Made by a program: the position numbers and the translations under genes. Of a stretch of DNA of 64,000 nt, positions 12,905 to 25,019 are shown piece by piece (positions within the stretch are counted from its first letter, which is position 1; the number at the start of each line of letters is the position of its first letter). Under the pieces are notes generated by a model. The model did not search any database, was not told where the DNA came from, and worked only from the letters and a program-made list of their open reading frames with translations. Source of the DNA: Xenopus tropicalis (Eukaryota; Chordata; Amphibia; Anura; Pipidae); the NCBI RefSeq assembly GCF_000004195.4, contig NC_030684.2, positions 112,073,429-112,137,428 of the forward strand. The letters are read 5' to 3'.

Positions 12905-15900
12905 ACCCGAGTGATCTGCCCATTTCTCTTGTAGTAGGCTAAAAATAGGATTCATTGTTTTTATTAGCACATGCTACACAACTGCAAACTGTAGTGCAGA
13001 CTCTCCTAATAGGAAACAATGGAACCTTCTTCCAGTTGTTCATGAGGCTTAACCCCACAAGGATAAAATAGTGATCTGCTGAAAATGTATACACTAAAAT
13101 AACGATGGGTAATGGGCCTCTTCATTTACACCCGCTACAACCATAAATGTCTTTGGGAGGGGGAGACAATGAAAATCAGTATCATGCCGCTTATATGAAG
13201 ATTTGCTGACCAGGGCTTCATGTAGGGCAGATATTATGTCTTATACCTCAACTGCATGCCAAGCATATAACATGGAATGTTAAAACATGGCGATGCCATA
13301 GAAAACATGGGAAATAATTTTTTTAATTTAAACATACAAAAACCACTCTGATTTCCTCGCCAGACCTGACAATTGTATACAAAATATAAAGTCACACTGA
13401 AAAATTCTGAATTGCCCAATGGCATCAAATTAGTTAAACCAGAAAAACCTTAACCAGCTGTCAGTGTAAAGAGATGGATCTACTGACATCATTTCATTCC
13501 AGCATCTGTAAGAGCATTGCTCCCAGCGTCCATTCTAATTCACACAGACTGCTGCATGTGTACACACATTAACCAAGTGGGATCAAAACATACATTAGTT
13601 AATTACGGGATTTAAAATATTTACATTTTGATTTTTTTTTTTAGCTGACATGAATTATTTTTAAGTGATTTTACTGTTTCAACATTATCTTTCTCTTGTC
13701 GATGAAAGAATATATGAATATACACACATATATTTATTATTTTTAATTATTATATTATATATTTTTTTTACATTCTTTAGCTGTGCATGATGGTCTTTGA
13801 TGTCACTAAATCAGAAAAACAAACATATATTTTTTGTAGAAATAAAAAGAAAGAATAAACTTCTCGAAGCCTTCGCTTTATAACTGTAGAGGCCTCTTGT
13901 ATATAAAGGGAAGATCATTGCCATTTAGAAATACGTGCATTGTTATTTAGCCTATGTTACTTCAAATGAAAGTCCATGAAGATTCCTTTAGCATGGTGTC
14001 ATTCCACCCCTTCACCCCTAGAAGAAATTGCTGTACACTACGCGGTGGCAGTCATTTGTTTCAAGATCGCCGGAAATTCTTCCATTTTTACGTACAATCA
14101 CTACAAATTCTAAAATTAAAACGCCTGCGCTGACGTACAGCAGGCACTTCATTGAAGGAATAACTATTTATGTTTCGTTTAACTGAAACAAGTAGGGTCT
14201 TTGATTTTGGAGAATTTTCATGCTATTGTTTAGTATATGGCCCATACCTGAATACTGAGCCTATACTCTTTAGAAGTGAAAGAATCATTAGAAGTGAAAG
14301 AGGATTAACTTGTGTTAATACTTTGATGAGGGGACAATATAATTTCCCCAATCCTTAAAAAAACTGACTAGAACAGCAGAAAATAAATTCAATGGTTTTT
14401 TTGAGATTGTAAATTCTAGGTACAATGGATTGGATTGCTACGTTACATTTAGGCCCCAAAGCCTAAGCCATGTTAAATGCCTTGTGCTCATTATGGCTTG
14501 TATATATCGACACGTCGACTGTTTATGTATTACAGAGCAAACGCACATGCCATAAGAAAACCATGAAATTAATAATCTAGCAGTTGTTTTTAATTGAAAA
14601 GGGCTGGGCTACCTCATGATGGTTACCAAATGCTTTCAAAAGAAATATATATTAAAATATCAAACTTTTTGTAAGAATTTGACAGAACCTATAGGTGTCG
14701 GTGTACACATATGAAGATATATGTATGTTAGCTAAAGAATACAGACATGAGTGCTTCTCTGAGCCTTAGCTACTACCTCCACAGAGACGCTGAAATGTGT
14801 CAGGATTCAGTACCCTCTCCAGAACTAAACAATATTAGTGCAATAAAATAACCTTTTAATTAGCAATTTGGGCTATCTTGTGTAAATACCAGCTTCCTGC
14901 AATACCTCAGCACATCTGATGGGCAACCTCATGTATAATGCACAAAATGCTATTTCATTTCAGCTGTTAAAAAGCAAATTCAATTTGACTGAGCAGTTGT
15001 CTGCCAGATAGATTGCCTTATTATATCTCAGCCCCCTTATTTTATTTAATATCGTTTAGTTGCTTTGGCCAGTCTTTTGATAACTATGTTCTTCTTCTGC
15101 AAAAAATCCCTGCTTAGGTCTATATATATGTATAAAATGTTTCAAAGCACTAAAATGCAATTTTTGGGACAGTTGATTTTCTAACACTATTAAATGTTCA
15201 ACCTGCCATAGATAAACCAAACAGTGCAACAAATGACCCAGAATCCTGTGCCAACATGAGGTTCATTTTGCATACGATGGATTGACGAGTTAACAAAGTC
15301 ATCTATATTGCACACAAAAACATAATTACTATATTTGCAGGTGGGCTTCTGAAGCAAAGGGGGTTAAAAGTAAGAGCGCAGCACACGTGAAAGTGAAAGC
15401 AAAATAGCTGGCTAATTACCCACAGCCAGATTTCATTGCCAGAAAATCACAAATTAGGAGGCGTAAGAGCTGCTCATAGTTTTCATAAGGGAAGACTTGT
15501 ATACATTGGCTCGAGGAATAGCAATAAGTAAGTTAAAACTGTAGCACATACTATCCAGTAGTCACGATGCCAATTGTAAAGCAAGAAGATTATAAGAAAA
15601 ATATAGATATTTTTTTTTCTTCCTACTCAGGAAAACATGTGCATTTGGATTTCCAATAAAAAAAATCTTCTGAACACATTAAAATAACAGATTAATTTAA
15701 AAAAAAAAAAATTAGGCTTTTGCATATGCCTTCATGCCTTAGACTGAAGAAAAAAAATGGCTCGTCCCTATTTAAATTTGGCCTACAGATTATTGCCTGG
15801 CTCTGCCCAGGAGCCTAGAAAGTAACAGCATCTAATGAGCAAGCTGACCTTTCTCACTATATTCTACAGGGTGACACCATGACTTCAGCAGCTCATCACA

Positions 15901-16431
15901 AGTATGAACCCTCTATTTGTTAGCATAGCATATTGGTTTTTTGCCTGTATCCTCAAAAAAAATATGGAGACATTCTACAATGTAATCTTTAAGATGTGTA
16001 GTAGTACTACAACATGCTATTGTCATCAACAAAATCTCAGTGATATAAGAATTACATTCCTTTGGCAATTTTGGAATTTTGAAACAGCCACAGAATTGGT
16101 TCTGACTGCCAATTACATTATTCTCCAAAACACAGAAAGCAATCAGTGTTTACTAATTCTGCTGCATTTTCATGCAAATTCAATATAGTTTCTCATTACC
16201 TGCAAGGAAATCCATTTCCCTGCAGTAAAATAAGCTGCCACCAAACTTGTGTGATTCCCATATGCATCCACCCCCACAGCCATTCTCTAATTGAGAACCC
16301 CCCCGCCCCCCGTGCTTACTCCCTCCTTATACTCTCAATATACCAAAAGGGAAGAAACACTTGGATGTTACCCACTAGTAAGATATGTCATTATGCGCAA
16401 TATATAGAGAATGCTATTAAAACATAAACTG

Positions 16432-16454
16432 TATATAAATATATATATATATAT
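16432..16454. repeat. TA-rich microsatellite in intron 2 near exon 2
   Basis: A near-perfect TA run lies about 135 bp downstream (in nova1 sense) of the exon 2 donor. It is probably a simple repeat with no function. Confidence 0.85.
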
Positions 16455-16588
16455 TGTTCCTTACATATATGATTATGTGTTCTACAGGGTGTGCATTTAT
16501 ATGGAAACACAGTGAGTAGAACACAGTACAACAGCACCACATTATAATATGACCTACTCCGCACAGGTACAAGTAGTGTGGCTCTTAC

Positions 16589-16732
16589 CTGGGTAAAAAT
16601 CTTTGGATTTGGACAGCTTGATGGTAGCCCCAGTCTCCTTCTGCAACTGGACGATGGTTTGCCCTCCCTTGCCTATGATAGATCCAGCAGCATAGCTAGG
16701 AATGAGGACCTTCAGGAAAAACTGTCCGTCTT
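16589..16732 (-). CDS. nova1: nova1 coding exon 2 (first half of KH1 domain)
   Basis: This exon encodes NOVA1 residues 46-93, reading [20 protein letters not shown], then [20 protein letters not shown], then SKSKDFYPG. It is the first half of the KH1 RNA-binding domain. The GxxG loop that grips RNA is GKGG at residues 66-69. The acceptor is a strong pyrimidine tract (T-run, then C-run) ending in CTGCAG just above 16732. The donor is GTAAGA starting at 16588. Exon length is 144 nt, a multiple of three, and begins and ends in phase 1, so skipping it would keep the reading frame but remove half of KH1. The rest of KH1 (starting TTERV in the family) must lie beyond base 1. One residue differs from the mammalian sequence I remember (QFF for QYF). 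Confidence 0.96.
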
Positions 16733-18576
16733 CTGCAGGTGGGGGGGGTGGAAAAAAAAGCAGATCAACAGTTAGCGTTAAAAAGGGCAAGCAAAACCAA
16801 AGCTCAGTTCATAGATGCACCTCAATATCCGCATGAATTTATATCGTATACTTTCTAGCTTTTTTTTATATACAAGAACCCGTAAATAATAGAAGTATGG
16901 AGTGAGAATGTGAAACCTTTTTTCCCCATATAAATATATGCGATACTTTCATATAAAGCAATCATTTAATTCATTCATTTGCCCCTTTTCATTGATAATG
17001 TAATGAAAAGACTACAATAAATTAATGATTAAAAGCAGCAGCCAATAATAATTCCAATTTAGTGGTTTGGCTGAACACGCACGCTACCCAAACAGAATGA
17101 CACCTTTCATATGGAAAGTGAAGGAATATGGAGAATGCATGTGAAGATGGAATATCTGACAAGCAATGTGTGGTACCAACCAACCTATTACAAAGTCTCA
17201 CCTCTGAACAGCATGTTTAATTTGTAAGCATTAAGTGGTTGCCAAGAAGAAGGAAAAAAAAAACCTCAATGTAATGTGGAATCACTTCCCCTACTAATCC
17301 CAATGTATTTCCTTAGCTCCTTTCAATCTCTCATGATCCTCCTATAAGCTTATTAATTAAAGCAGTTTAAGAAGATTTCGCCCCCCCTTTTTATTTCTAA
17401 CTGATCTAAAGCTTAAGCCACTGTTGTTTTTGGGTGTGTGTGTGCAGGTCATCAAGCAAAAGGCAATGCGCACCCAAGACACCAAAAAAAAAAAAAAACC
17501 CCAAAAATACCCTATGCAGAATTCTGTTTACATATAGACAGCGGTGACAGCTATAATGCCTGCTCGCTGAATGAAATGAGGAGAAAATGTAGCATGTGGG
17601 GTGTTTTTAATATATAACAAGTCACTGACTTTGCATAACCTCAACATGTTCCAGAAAATATATATCCCTGTACAGTTTATGATAAAAGTGCAGGTCCATT
17701 TGTGGTTCCTGTGCTGGTAGCATACATCCAAGCCAAGAAAAAAAAAACCCACTGATCCTCCTTGCAAATCCTCAGCAAATGCATTCACCTCTGCATCGTT
17801 GCATTGTTATGCCTCCAATAGAAATGAACGTGAAGATGCTGGGACACATCACCAGGATGCAGAAGAAGCACCCCCCCAGCTCCTGTGAGCTGAGCCTCTC
17901 ACTCTCTTCCCCCTCCCCCAGCTCACAATTGATGATGGGGTGAATAAAAAAGAGACACAGACTATTGCTCCAAAATCTGGGCTGTGTAGAACTGCAAATG
18001 TTAGACTTGATACATAGAAAAAGATGCCCAGAAACAATAAGAGGGGGACCGAGAGGTGCAGCCACTGTGATGTGTAGCTGACTGCTCTGGTCCCTGCCTC
18101 CTCCATGCATCTTCCAGTACTGGGGTTTAACCCCTTAGTTACAGGAGGGATGCTGAGTGCTGGTGCAGCATTATAGCCCCATCTTCATTAGCAATGGGGT
18201 GCCACCACATTAAAAATCACAAATGGACCTCCTTCCCCAACATCTTTCCCAATGCCACTTATCCCAATTCACACTGATTACAAGGAAGCTCTGTCTCTCT
18301 GCACCCGCTATCCCTTACGGGGAGGTAGGGCAGCATTGCCAGCTGTATTGCAATGAAAGCACCACTAAGGATGAGGATGAGAGCCATAAAATCACTACAA
18401 TAATAAGAGATGAAGACGCCATTTTGACCATAGATTACAATAGACAAGCTTCAGCAAGAAGCCTGAACCATGCAGTGCAGACTACCGGGCCAGAACATGC
18501 ATATATGTAGGGGGGGAGAAACATTCCAGTAATACAGATAAGGAAGCCTTTGCAGGCTTGCAGCTGGTGCACTTAC
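16733..18576 (-). other. nova1: nova1 intron 1
   Basis: This is an 1844-bp phase-1 intron bounded by GTAAGT (18576) and CTGCAG (16733). The 3' end carries a long T-run followed by a C-run immediately upstream of the acceptor, which makes a very strong polypyrimidine tract. Inside I see A-runs near 17259 and 17486, and a GT-rich stretch near 17433-17447. Several open frames occur here, but none resembles a known exon. No mobile element with clear ends was found. Confidence 0.88.
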
Positions 18577-18712
18577 CTCCAGTATTGGTCCTCTTCGTGC
18601 TTCCAGCCTCTGGGGGTGCTTCCAGGGGTCGCTTTCTGGAGTCTGGGGGATCAAGGTCTATGGGGACAACGCCGTGGGTCCCGTTCTGCTGGATGGGAGC
18701 TGCTGCCATCAT
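18577..18712 (-). CDS. nova1: nova1 coding exon 1 (N-terminus, residues 1-45)
   Basis: This is the first coding exon of NOVA1, a nuclear RNA-binding protein that binds YCAY clusters and regulates alternative splicing in neurons. The minus strand reads MMAAAPIQQNG, then a PIDLDPPDSRKRPLEAPPEAG-type segment, then STKRTNTG, which matches the vertebrate NOVA1 start. The paralogue NOVA2 begins differently. Basic clusters at about residues 26-28 (RKR) and 40-41 (KR) resemble the known bipartite NLS. I chose the ATG at 18712-18710 because it reproduces the family start; a second ATG follows directly, and there is an A at -3. The exon ends after the first base of codon 46, followed by GTAAGT (18576-18571), so the intron is phase 1. 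From my memory of mammalian NOVA1, residues 14-16 differ slightly (GVV here instead of TGV). The exon is partial only because the gene continues in exon 2. Confidence in identity is high. Confidence 0.95.
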
Positions 18713-18889
18713 CTTTACAGGCTGCAGCAGGGCTGAGAGCACAGGGGGACACCGTGGGGCAGGGGGTGGGGGTACAGGCTGAGGCAGGAGGAGAGTGAGG
18801 GGGGGACCCCACTACCTGCACTGCAAGCACTGCAAAAGGGAGCCCCCAGATGCACCTCAAAAAATACAGACACAGCAATACAAGGGAGA

Positions 18890-19165
18890 AGGGGAAAACA
18901 GAGAAAGAGGGAGAGAGAGACAGGAGAGCAGCCCAAAATAAATAAATAAAAGACAAGCCAGGAGGGGGAGGAAGGGATGGAGAGAGAGAGAGAGAGGGAG
19001 ACAGAGAGAGAGAGAGAGGAGAGGGGGAGGAGTGCAGAAATGGCAGGCGGAAAATAAAGCAGGAGGCTGGGAAGACACAGAGAATAGGGGAGGGTGCAGT
19101 GATGGGGAGGAAGGGGGGGATGAAGAAGGGCCGAGGAGGAAAAGAAAAGAGTGAGAGAGAAAGAT
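18890..19165. repeat. GA-rich purine tract / (GA)n microsatellite
   Basis: The plus strand contains repeated GAGAGA runs (for example 18908-18921, 18979-18998 and 19003-19019) in an almost all-purine stretch. In the nova1 sense the tract reads as (CU)n. It lies 180-450 bp upstream of the nova1 ATG, so it probably belongs to the 5' UTR or core promoter. Confidence 0.85.
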
Positions 19166-19362
19166 GTGTATGTGTGTGAGAGAGGAGCAGTGCGGATTGC
19201 AGGCTCTGACTTGGTTCCTTGCTTTTCTCCTCCCCCTCTTCTCTCTTTTGTTTCCTAATAATCCCCCTGCCTGCTGCTCACACTGGCTCTCTTGTGACTG
19301 CTGGTGCTCCAGCGTTCTGTCCTCTCCTGGCTGGGGTCTGAAGTGTCTGTGTATAGAAAGGA

Positions 19363-19391
19363 TGCTGCTGCTGCCGCTGCTACTGCTGCTG
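19363..19391. repeat. imperfect CTG/CAG trinucleotide repeat
   Basis: About nine to ten CTG-like triplets, interrupted by CCG and CTA, lie upstream of nova1. In the nova1 transcript sense they read CAG. No coding frame connects them to nova1. Confidence 0.8.
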
Positions 19392-21173
19392 TAGCACATC
19401 CCAACCCAGCATCCCACACAAAGGCTCTATGCTGCCTACATTTACTCTACCTATGTAGGTCAGCCCTAGCATGCACCATGCCAAACCTGTGCTCATATCT
19501 CACTACAAAATTACATTTTATATTTCTCTTGCACCCTGGTGGATTCTAATGACTATAAATAACACACACACGCTTTCAGAGGGCTTGTTCAAAATAAAAA
19601 AAAAAAAAAGAAGGGCAAGTGAGAAGCAGATCTGTCATTTGTATTCTCTCGCTCCACGCTCAGCACCTAAAGGTAGGTAGGACGAGTTACAGCCACTAAC
19701 AGCTATGATTATGCATTATTAATTCAACCATAATTTAGAAGTCACCTGCTTGAAAAATTAACCATTTCACAATGAAAGGGAGATGTCAGGTTTGAATTAT
19801 GTGCCTGACAAAAACCCATTTTTATGGATCAGTGCAATGCCAGAATATCAAGTATTACACTGCTATCTCCCAACAAGAGAGCCACACGGGTACTGAATGA
19901 AAGGCACCCATCAGTTATCATTACATGTGTGTCACCCATGTAACTGCTGCAAGATGGTGATTGGGTCTTTATCAGGCATTGATTTAAAAGCATGTTATAT
20001 AGATGCTGAATATGAAGAAAGGTTAATATTAGCCTTGAGCAACCCAAATCGCTTTACTTTATAGTTTGATACCCTAATTCCCTTAAGATTCTGAGGAACA
20101 AACAAAAGATAGGACATTCTGGAGAAATACAGTGCATATGACGGCTCATTTACAAACGCAGAATGGAGGCAAAACTAAACTCATTGATGCTATTTTGAAA
20201 GGTATTATCACTCCTTTGCAACTTGTTGTAAGCAAAAGAAATCTAGAATCACCATCAGCCTGGATCTGGCACTGATTTAAGGGTTCCCTTAGCTGCTTAG
20301 CAGCAGTAGCCACAACTGACTTGCACCAAGGGAACTTGAATCCAAAAAATGTTGCATCCCGTGCAAGTTGAAGTGGACTCTTAGAACCAGGCCAAGAGGT
20401 ACTTCCACCCTAGACAAAGGTGCCTGTACTACCACCCAATCTGCAACCCCAAACCAACCCACCTTGTACCCCCTTCAGCACTGATACCAGACATTTAGAG
20501 AAAGCAACAGGGGCATGTGCCTAGCACTCACATCTGCACTACTTATCAGGTGCCCACTATTACGCAGGAATTATTTGGGAAAACACTGCATTGTGGGTAA
20601 AAAGCAACTGACAGTATTCGTAAATAAGCCCTATGGTCGGCAAAAATAGAATCTGACTTAATTTAATAATTTATGGTATGATTAACCCTACCCATGACTG
20701 ATTTTATTTGCATGCTGTAGAGAAAATATGGCACCAGTATACTAAACTACTTTACGTTATGGGCACCAATACTTCCCAGAACCTAACAGAACCCAAATAA
20801 ACTTTATTTGTGAACTATTATTTCTAGGCCAATGCATTCTGACCCCACAGTATTATTTAAAGGTGCAATTGCTATGGGGATTGCACTATTCCAAACAGGC
20901 ACTTCCATTGACAGCTAGTTTACTAGTTCACTGCCAAATGCCCTTGCCTGGCTGCAATACTAGTAAATAAGATGGTAATAGTTGCCATGCTCTTGCCTCC
21001 ATGAGTGCTCCCTGGATCTTTAGCAGTTGGTCCACTGCAGTAAATTAAAAGATTGCGTAGAAAGGCTTGCAACCCTCAGACGTATAGCCATAGCCAGGCC
21101 CGGATCTGACCAACCTGTTTGTAGGTTCAAGAGTCAAGATTTGAGGAGGAGTCAAGATTTGATGCACTATACA

Positions 21174-21360
21174 TGTGTTATCTGTTATCCAGAAACCTGT
21201 TATTCAGAGAGCTCCGAAATAATGCAAAATTCAATCTCTGTAATAGTAAATTAGTGCCTTGTACTTGATACCAACTAGCATGGAATGAATCCTTATTGGA
21301 GTTAAAACAATCCTATTGGGTTTAATTAATGTTTAAATGAATGTTTTCTACCTTATGGTG
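21174..21360 (-). mobile_element. partial CAGGTATGGGA-family MITE, reverse orientation
   Basis: The plus strand reads CTGTTATCCAGAAACC, then AATCCTTATTGGAG and AACAATCCTATTGGGTTTAA. These are the reverse complement of blocks in the complete copies. Both ends are eroded. Confidence 0.65.
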
Positions 21361-21415
21361 TTGTAACTTGCCATTTCTGCCCTTGTACTAATTGAGCTGT
21401 TAGGGGTCATTTACT

Positions 21416-21758
21416 TTAAGAAAGGTTTGTTCACCTTTTAGTTAACTTTTAATATGCCATAGAATAGCCAATTCTAAGCGGATCACTGACCCTGGTAGCC
21501 AAAAAAAGTATTGCTCTGTGAGCCTACAATTTTATTGTTTCTATTACTTTGTATTACTTATCTGTCTATTCAGTCCTTCTCCTATTCATATTCCAGTCCC
21601 TGGTTGCTAAGGTAGTTTGGAAACTAGCAACCAGCTACTGAATTTCCAAACTGGAGAGCTGCTGAACAAAAAGTTAAATAATTAAAAAATCATAAATAAT
21701 AGAAAATATTACTCTGTATCGTCCTAAAAGTTAAGCTAAAGGTAAACTACCCCTTTAA
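21416..21758 (-). mobile_element. TTAA-flanked MITE, reverse orientation
   Basis: The element lies between TTAA sites (21416-21419 and 21755-21758). It is the reverse complement of the 59618-60057 family, as shown by GATCACTGACCCTGGTAGCC, CCTGGTTGCTAAGG and GAGAGCTGCTGAACAAAAAG. No coding capacity. Confidence 0.75.
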
Positions 21759-22024
21759 TCTATGGAGCACTTCTGTGTGGGGAAATGGCTGCTCTATGCA
21801 CCTAGTACTGAATAAATAATCCAGTTTGGCGTGCCATACCCCCAACCAGATGCCAAAGTGCAGGCCTGCATCCTCCCTTATTTGTGTCTCAACTCATGGT
21901 GCTGCCAAACGTAGGCAGCATTACATACAAGGGGGTAGCCTCGGAGCTCTCAGTTTCAGAGCGCAAAAACGAACCCCATTAATAGAACCCTATGAAATCA
22001 TTCTAAATCTTAGGCTATCATGTT

Positions 22025-22453
22025 AGTTAGGCAAAATAAACTTTACTTACACAATATATATTGTTAAAATCTCTTTTCCTTCATTCTTGTGGAATCCACA
22101 ATTACAATATACCCACAGGCGCCATTTTGTGGGAAGCTTTGCAAATCCAAAAATCAAATGTTTGTGCCATAAAGGAGGACCTGCTACCTATGCCTATGCA
22201 TAGTCTACGCAATTACAGACAGTGAGTAAAGGGGGTATGTGAGGAGGGCAATAATATCTAGAAAGCGCAGAATTGAAAGTGATTGTAGTGGCTCGGGCAT
22301 AGAGGCAGGGAAAGCAAATTATGATTGACAGCTGAGATTTTAAAATGACTTTCTAACAAGTGTTAATGTCTAAACAGAAAAAAAAATTGGGGTTTCAGGT
22401 TTAATTTGAAGAGAACTTATCATACATAAGTATGGGCAACAGGTCCTCTTTAA
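22025..22453. mobile_element. second TTAA-type interspersed repeat, copy A
   Basis: This stretch aligns by eye with 57868-58222. Shared blocks include GCAAAATAAACTT, GCCATTTT, AGGACCTG, AGTGA-rich segments, CAGAATTGAAAGTGA and a terminal ACAGGTCCTC/CTTTAA. The right end abuts TTAA (22450-22453). The left boundary is approximate. Confidence 0.55.
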
Positions 22454-23583
22454 GGGCAGGAGGGTATGTAGGATTCCCCCTACAGACCCATAACTTGCAT
22501 ATCATTCAGATGCACATGTTATGGAGCAGCACCTGCCTTATGTAAGGACAGGAATGGCCCCGTCTGAGGAAGTGTTTGCTGAATGAACACTAAGGAGTGG
22601 GCTCTTGCTCTTCTTAGTGCCTCTGCACTTCTACCTCCAGTCTCAGTAAATGACCCCTGTTGTCTTACTGTGTGAATTTGGTTTTATAGTTTTTACATTT
22701 ATTATGGCCCAGATTTCTGTCATTATGGTCTAGATTTGTCCAAGAGAGATAGGTATTTCTTCTTATGGGTGTCTTTTATTAATAGGGGCAATGGATTTGT
22801 CAGCCTACTTAGCCTACATGCCTGATATTAATAGCGCAATCTTTTTATATTGGTGCAGTAGAAGCAGAACATCCCTCCAGGCAAGCGTTAAAACAACATG
22901 GAAGTGTATGTAACAGCTGGGAGATGTACAGGGTAATCCTACATTTGCCACCTGGGCATAGTGCCAAGTTTTGGGAGTTGGTATTTAACTATTTAGTCTC
23001 ACCTTTAATTCTGCTGCAGTGAATGCAGAAGTTACAATTAAAGGGGATTTGTAGATTATGTAAATTAGGGATGCCCACACTATGGCTTGCCATTAGCAGC
23101 TGCACAACAACTCCATCCTTGATGGTGGTAGGATAGTATTTATATAGTAAAAAATACAAATACAATACATAAAGGTAAGAACACCTTGTTTATATCTGCT
23201 ATACTGTATGTGTAACAAACATATACACTGTTATATCCATAGACAACTGATGGGAATACAGCTACCAAAACTGTCCATGTTGTGAGCTGCGATTCTGCAG
23301 AACTGAAATGCCACAGTGGCCTACACCTGCTTTACTGAATGAACAGTAACAAGGCCAATCCAGGGCTGCATGGGATCGGTTCCCAAAGAAAATACATTTC
23401 TACAGTTTATCCCTTCTGCCATTTAATTTAGGGTCTACTTAATAAAACAGGTTTCTACCATGCCATTATACCAACAAGATTTTAGGTAACAAAGGTGTCT
23501 TCCTGATGCTGGCTTGACTACAAGGACTACTGGCCTGTTCCACATACACATTTCTGTAACACTTCAACTATAGGAAAGGACCC

Positions 23584-23595
23584 GGGGGGGGGGGG
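23584..23595. repeat. G12 homopolymer tract
   Basis: Twelve consecutive G bases follow ACCC. It is a simple repeat. Confidence 0.9.
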
Positions 23596-23692
23596 CAGAT
23601 CCTGGGAACACCACAGAGTTATTTCTGTTAATGATTTGCCTTTAGAATTCCTCACAACCTAATTTGGGTTCAAATACTTTTGTTAAAGGGTA

Positions 23693-23975
23693 GTCCCCCT
23701 TTAAATTAACTTTTAATATGATGTAGACATTAATATTCTGAGATTTCAGTTCTTAAGCTTTTTGTTCAGCAGCTCTCCATTTAGTATTTTTAGCAACTAT
23801 CTGGTTGCTAGGGTCTTATTTACCCGAGCAACCAGGCAGTGGTTTAAATGAGATGGGAATATGAACAGTAGAGGGCCTGCATAGAAAGATAAGTAATAAA
23901 AAGTAACAATAATAATAAAATTGTAGCCTCACAGAACAATAGTTTGCCGGGGTCAGTGACCACCATTCGAAACCC
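23693..23975 (+). mobile_element. 3'-eroded TTAA MITE
   Basis: The copy starts at TTAA (23693-23696). It follows the 59618-60057 family through AAATTAACTTTTAATATGAT, CAGCAGCTCTCC, CTGGTTGCTAGGGTC and GGGGTCAGTGACC. The sequence after about 23975 no longer matches. Confidence 0.7.
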
Positions 23976-24317
23976 TTTTTCTTATAATTCCATTTAATTT
24001 TTTTAAAACAACTTTTATATGTACTGTGCCATTTTTTGGAAAAAAATAGAGTTTAGGTGTAACATACAGGTGTGAAATCTCTGATCTGGGAATCCATTGC
24101 CTAGAAAAAATCAAATTATGGGGAAGCCATTTTCCATAGAGTTACATATATGTATGAATTTGTAAAAGTTTGATAGTTGTTTTTTTTGCTTTATCAAATA
24201 CTTTTTGCTCCCCAACCCTTATATGAGATTATAAAATATATTATAAAATGATTTTTTAGGGTGTGTTTGTGTGTAACAAGTACAAAGTAACAGTCAGGGC
24301 TGGAACTAGGGGGAGGC

Positions 24318-24331
24318 GGGGGGGGGGGGGG
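24318..24331. repeat. G14 homopolymer tract in a GC-rich repeat fragment
   Basis: The G-run lies inside a short GC-rich stretch (about 24297-24392) reading GGCTGGAACTAGGGGGAGG before it and CTAGGGCGCCTAGTCGGC after it. The stretch looks like an interspersed repeat fragment, but I cannot name it. Confidence 0.7.
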
Positions 24332-25019
24332 TTGGAGGGCCAAACCGACCAGGTTGCCTAGGGCGCCTAGTCGGCTTGGCCTGGCACTGGTAACAGTTAT
24401 ATTAAAGATTAAGAGTTAAGTGTTAAAGAGACCAGAGGAAGGAGTCCCTCTTGTTTTTTGTGTAGTGAAATGTGCTCATCCCCATATGGTATATATCAAT
24501 GTCAATATCAACTATCAGGGGGAGGTTTCTCAACATTCGAGTTCGATTTTTTTTCATGATCCGATTTTTTTTTTAGCTAAAAAACTTGAATCTCTGGTAT
24601 TTATTAAATGCAAAAAACCTGAAAACTCGATTGTAAAATATGCCATCTGAAAGCTTGTGAGTTTCTAGAGAAAAGTCAATGGGAGTTGCCCTAGGCAAAG
24701 TCAAGGCATATCTGCAAACTCAAATTCTTTGCGTTTTTCAAGTTTATAAATTTGAAATATCCAAGGTATTCAAGTTTTTTATTCAAACGAGTCTTTATTA
24801 ATAAATAAGCGAGCATTTGATATGCAAGTTTATTCAATTTAGATAAACAAACTTGAATTCACAAACTCAAAAACTGATAAATAAGCCCATCAAAAATTCA
24901 TAAATCGCATCAAAGCCAATGGTTGTTTTTTTTTCACCGCACAACTTTTTTTTGTGCCCATTGAAGTCTATAGTTGTTTTTTTCATGCCAAAACCTAGTA
25001 AAAAATTTTGTTCATCCCT

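Larger units (their letters stand above)
1..16588 (-). other. nova1: nova1 intron 2 (5' portion; continues past the left edge)
   Basis: No sequence matching the next NOVA1 exon was found from 16588 down to 1. The first 16.6 kb is therefore read as intron 2, at least 16.6 kb long. It holds a SPIN element (3002-3188), a hAT-like MITE (7206-7490), a degraded TTAA MITE (about 8900-9297), a SINE-like copy (9901-10156), and two members of a TA-flanked MITE family (10373-10659, 11293-11584). There is also a C13 tract at 12892-12904. The section 12.9-16.5 kb is AT-rich and largely free of recognisable repeats. Open frames such as 2423-2830 (minus) and 15904-16188 (plus) have no recognisable protein similarity and are treated as chance. 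Confidence 0.75.
18713..19400 (-). promoter_or_regulatory. nova1: nova1 5' leader and putative proximal promoter region
   Basis: Immediately upstream of the nova1 ATG, the plus strand is almost pure purine, with long GA runs at about 18895-19165. The nova1 transcript would therefore carry a long CU-rich tract if transcription starts beyond it. A CAG/CTG-type repeat lies at 19363-19391, reading CAG-rich in the nova1 sense. No TATA box at a convincing spacing and no transcription start can be placed from sequence alone. Promoter function is inferred only from position next to coding exon 1. Confidence 0.5.

Noticed and set aside
18713..18742. Upstream extension of the nova1 frame (LSALLQPVK before the MM)
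   Set aside because: There is no ATG in that extension, and the family protein starts at MMAAAPIQQ.
18857..19417. 186-residue minus-strand open frame rich in S, L and P upstream of nova1
   Set aside because: It is the translation of the CU-rich low-complexity leader, with no protein similarity and no link in frame to nova1.
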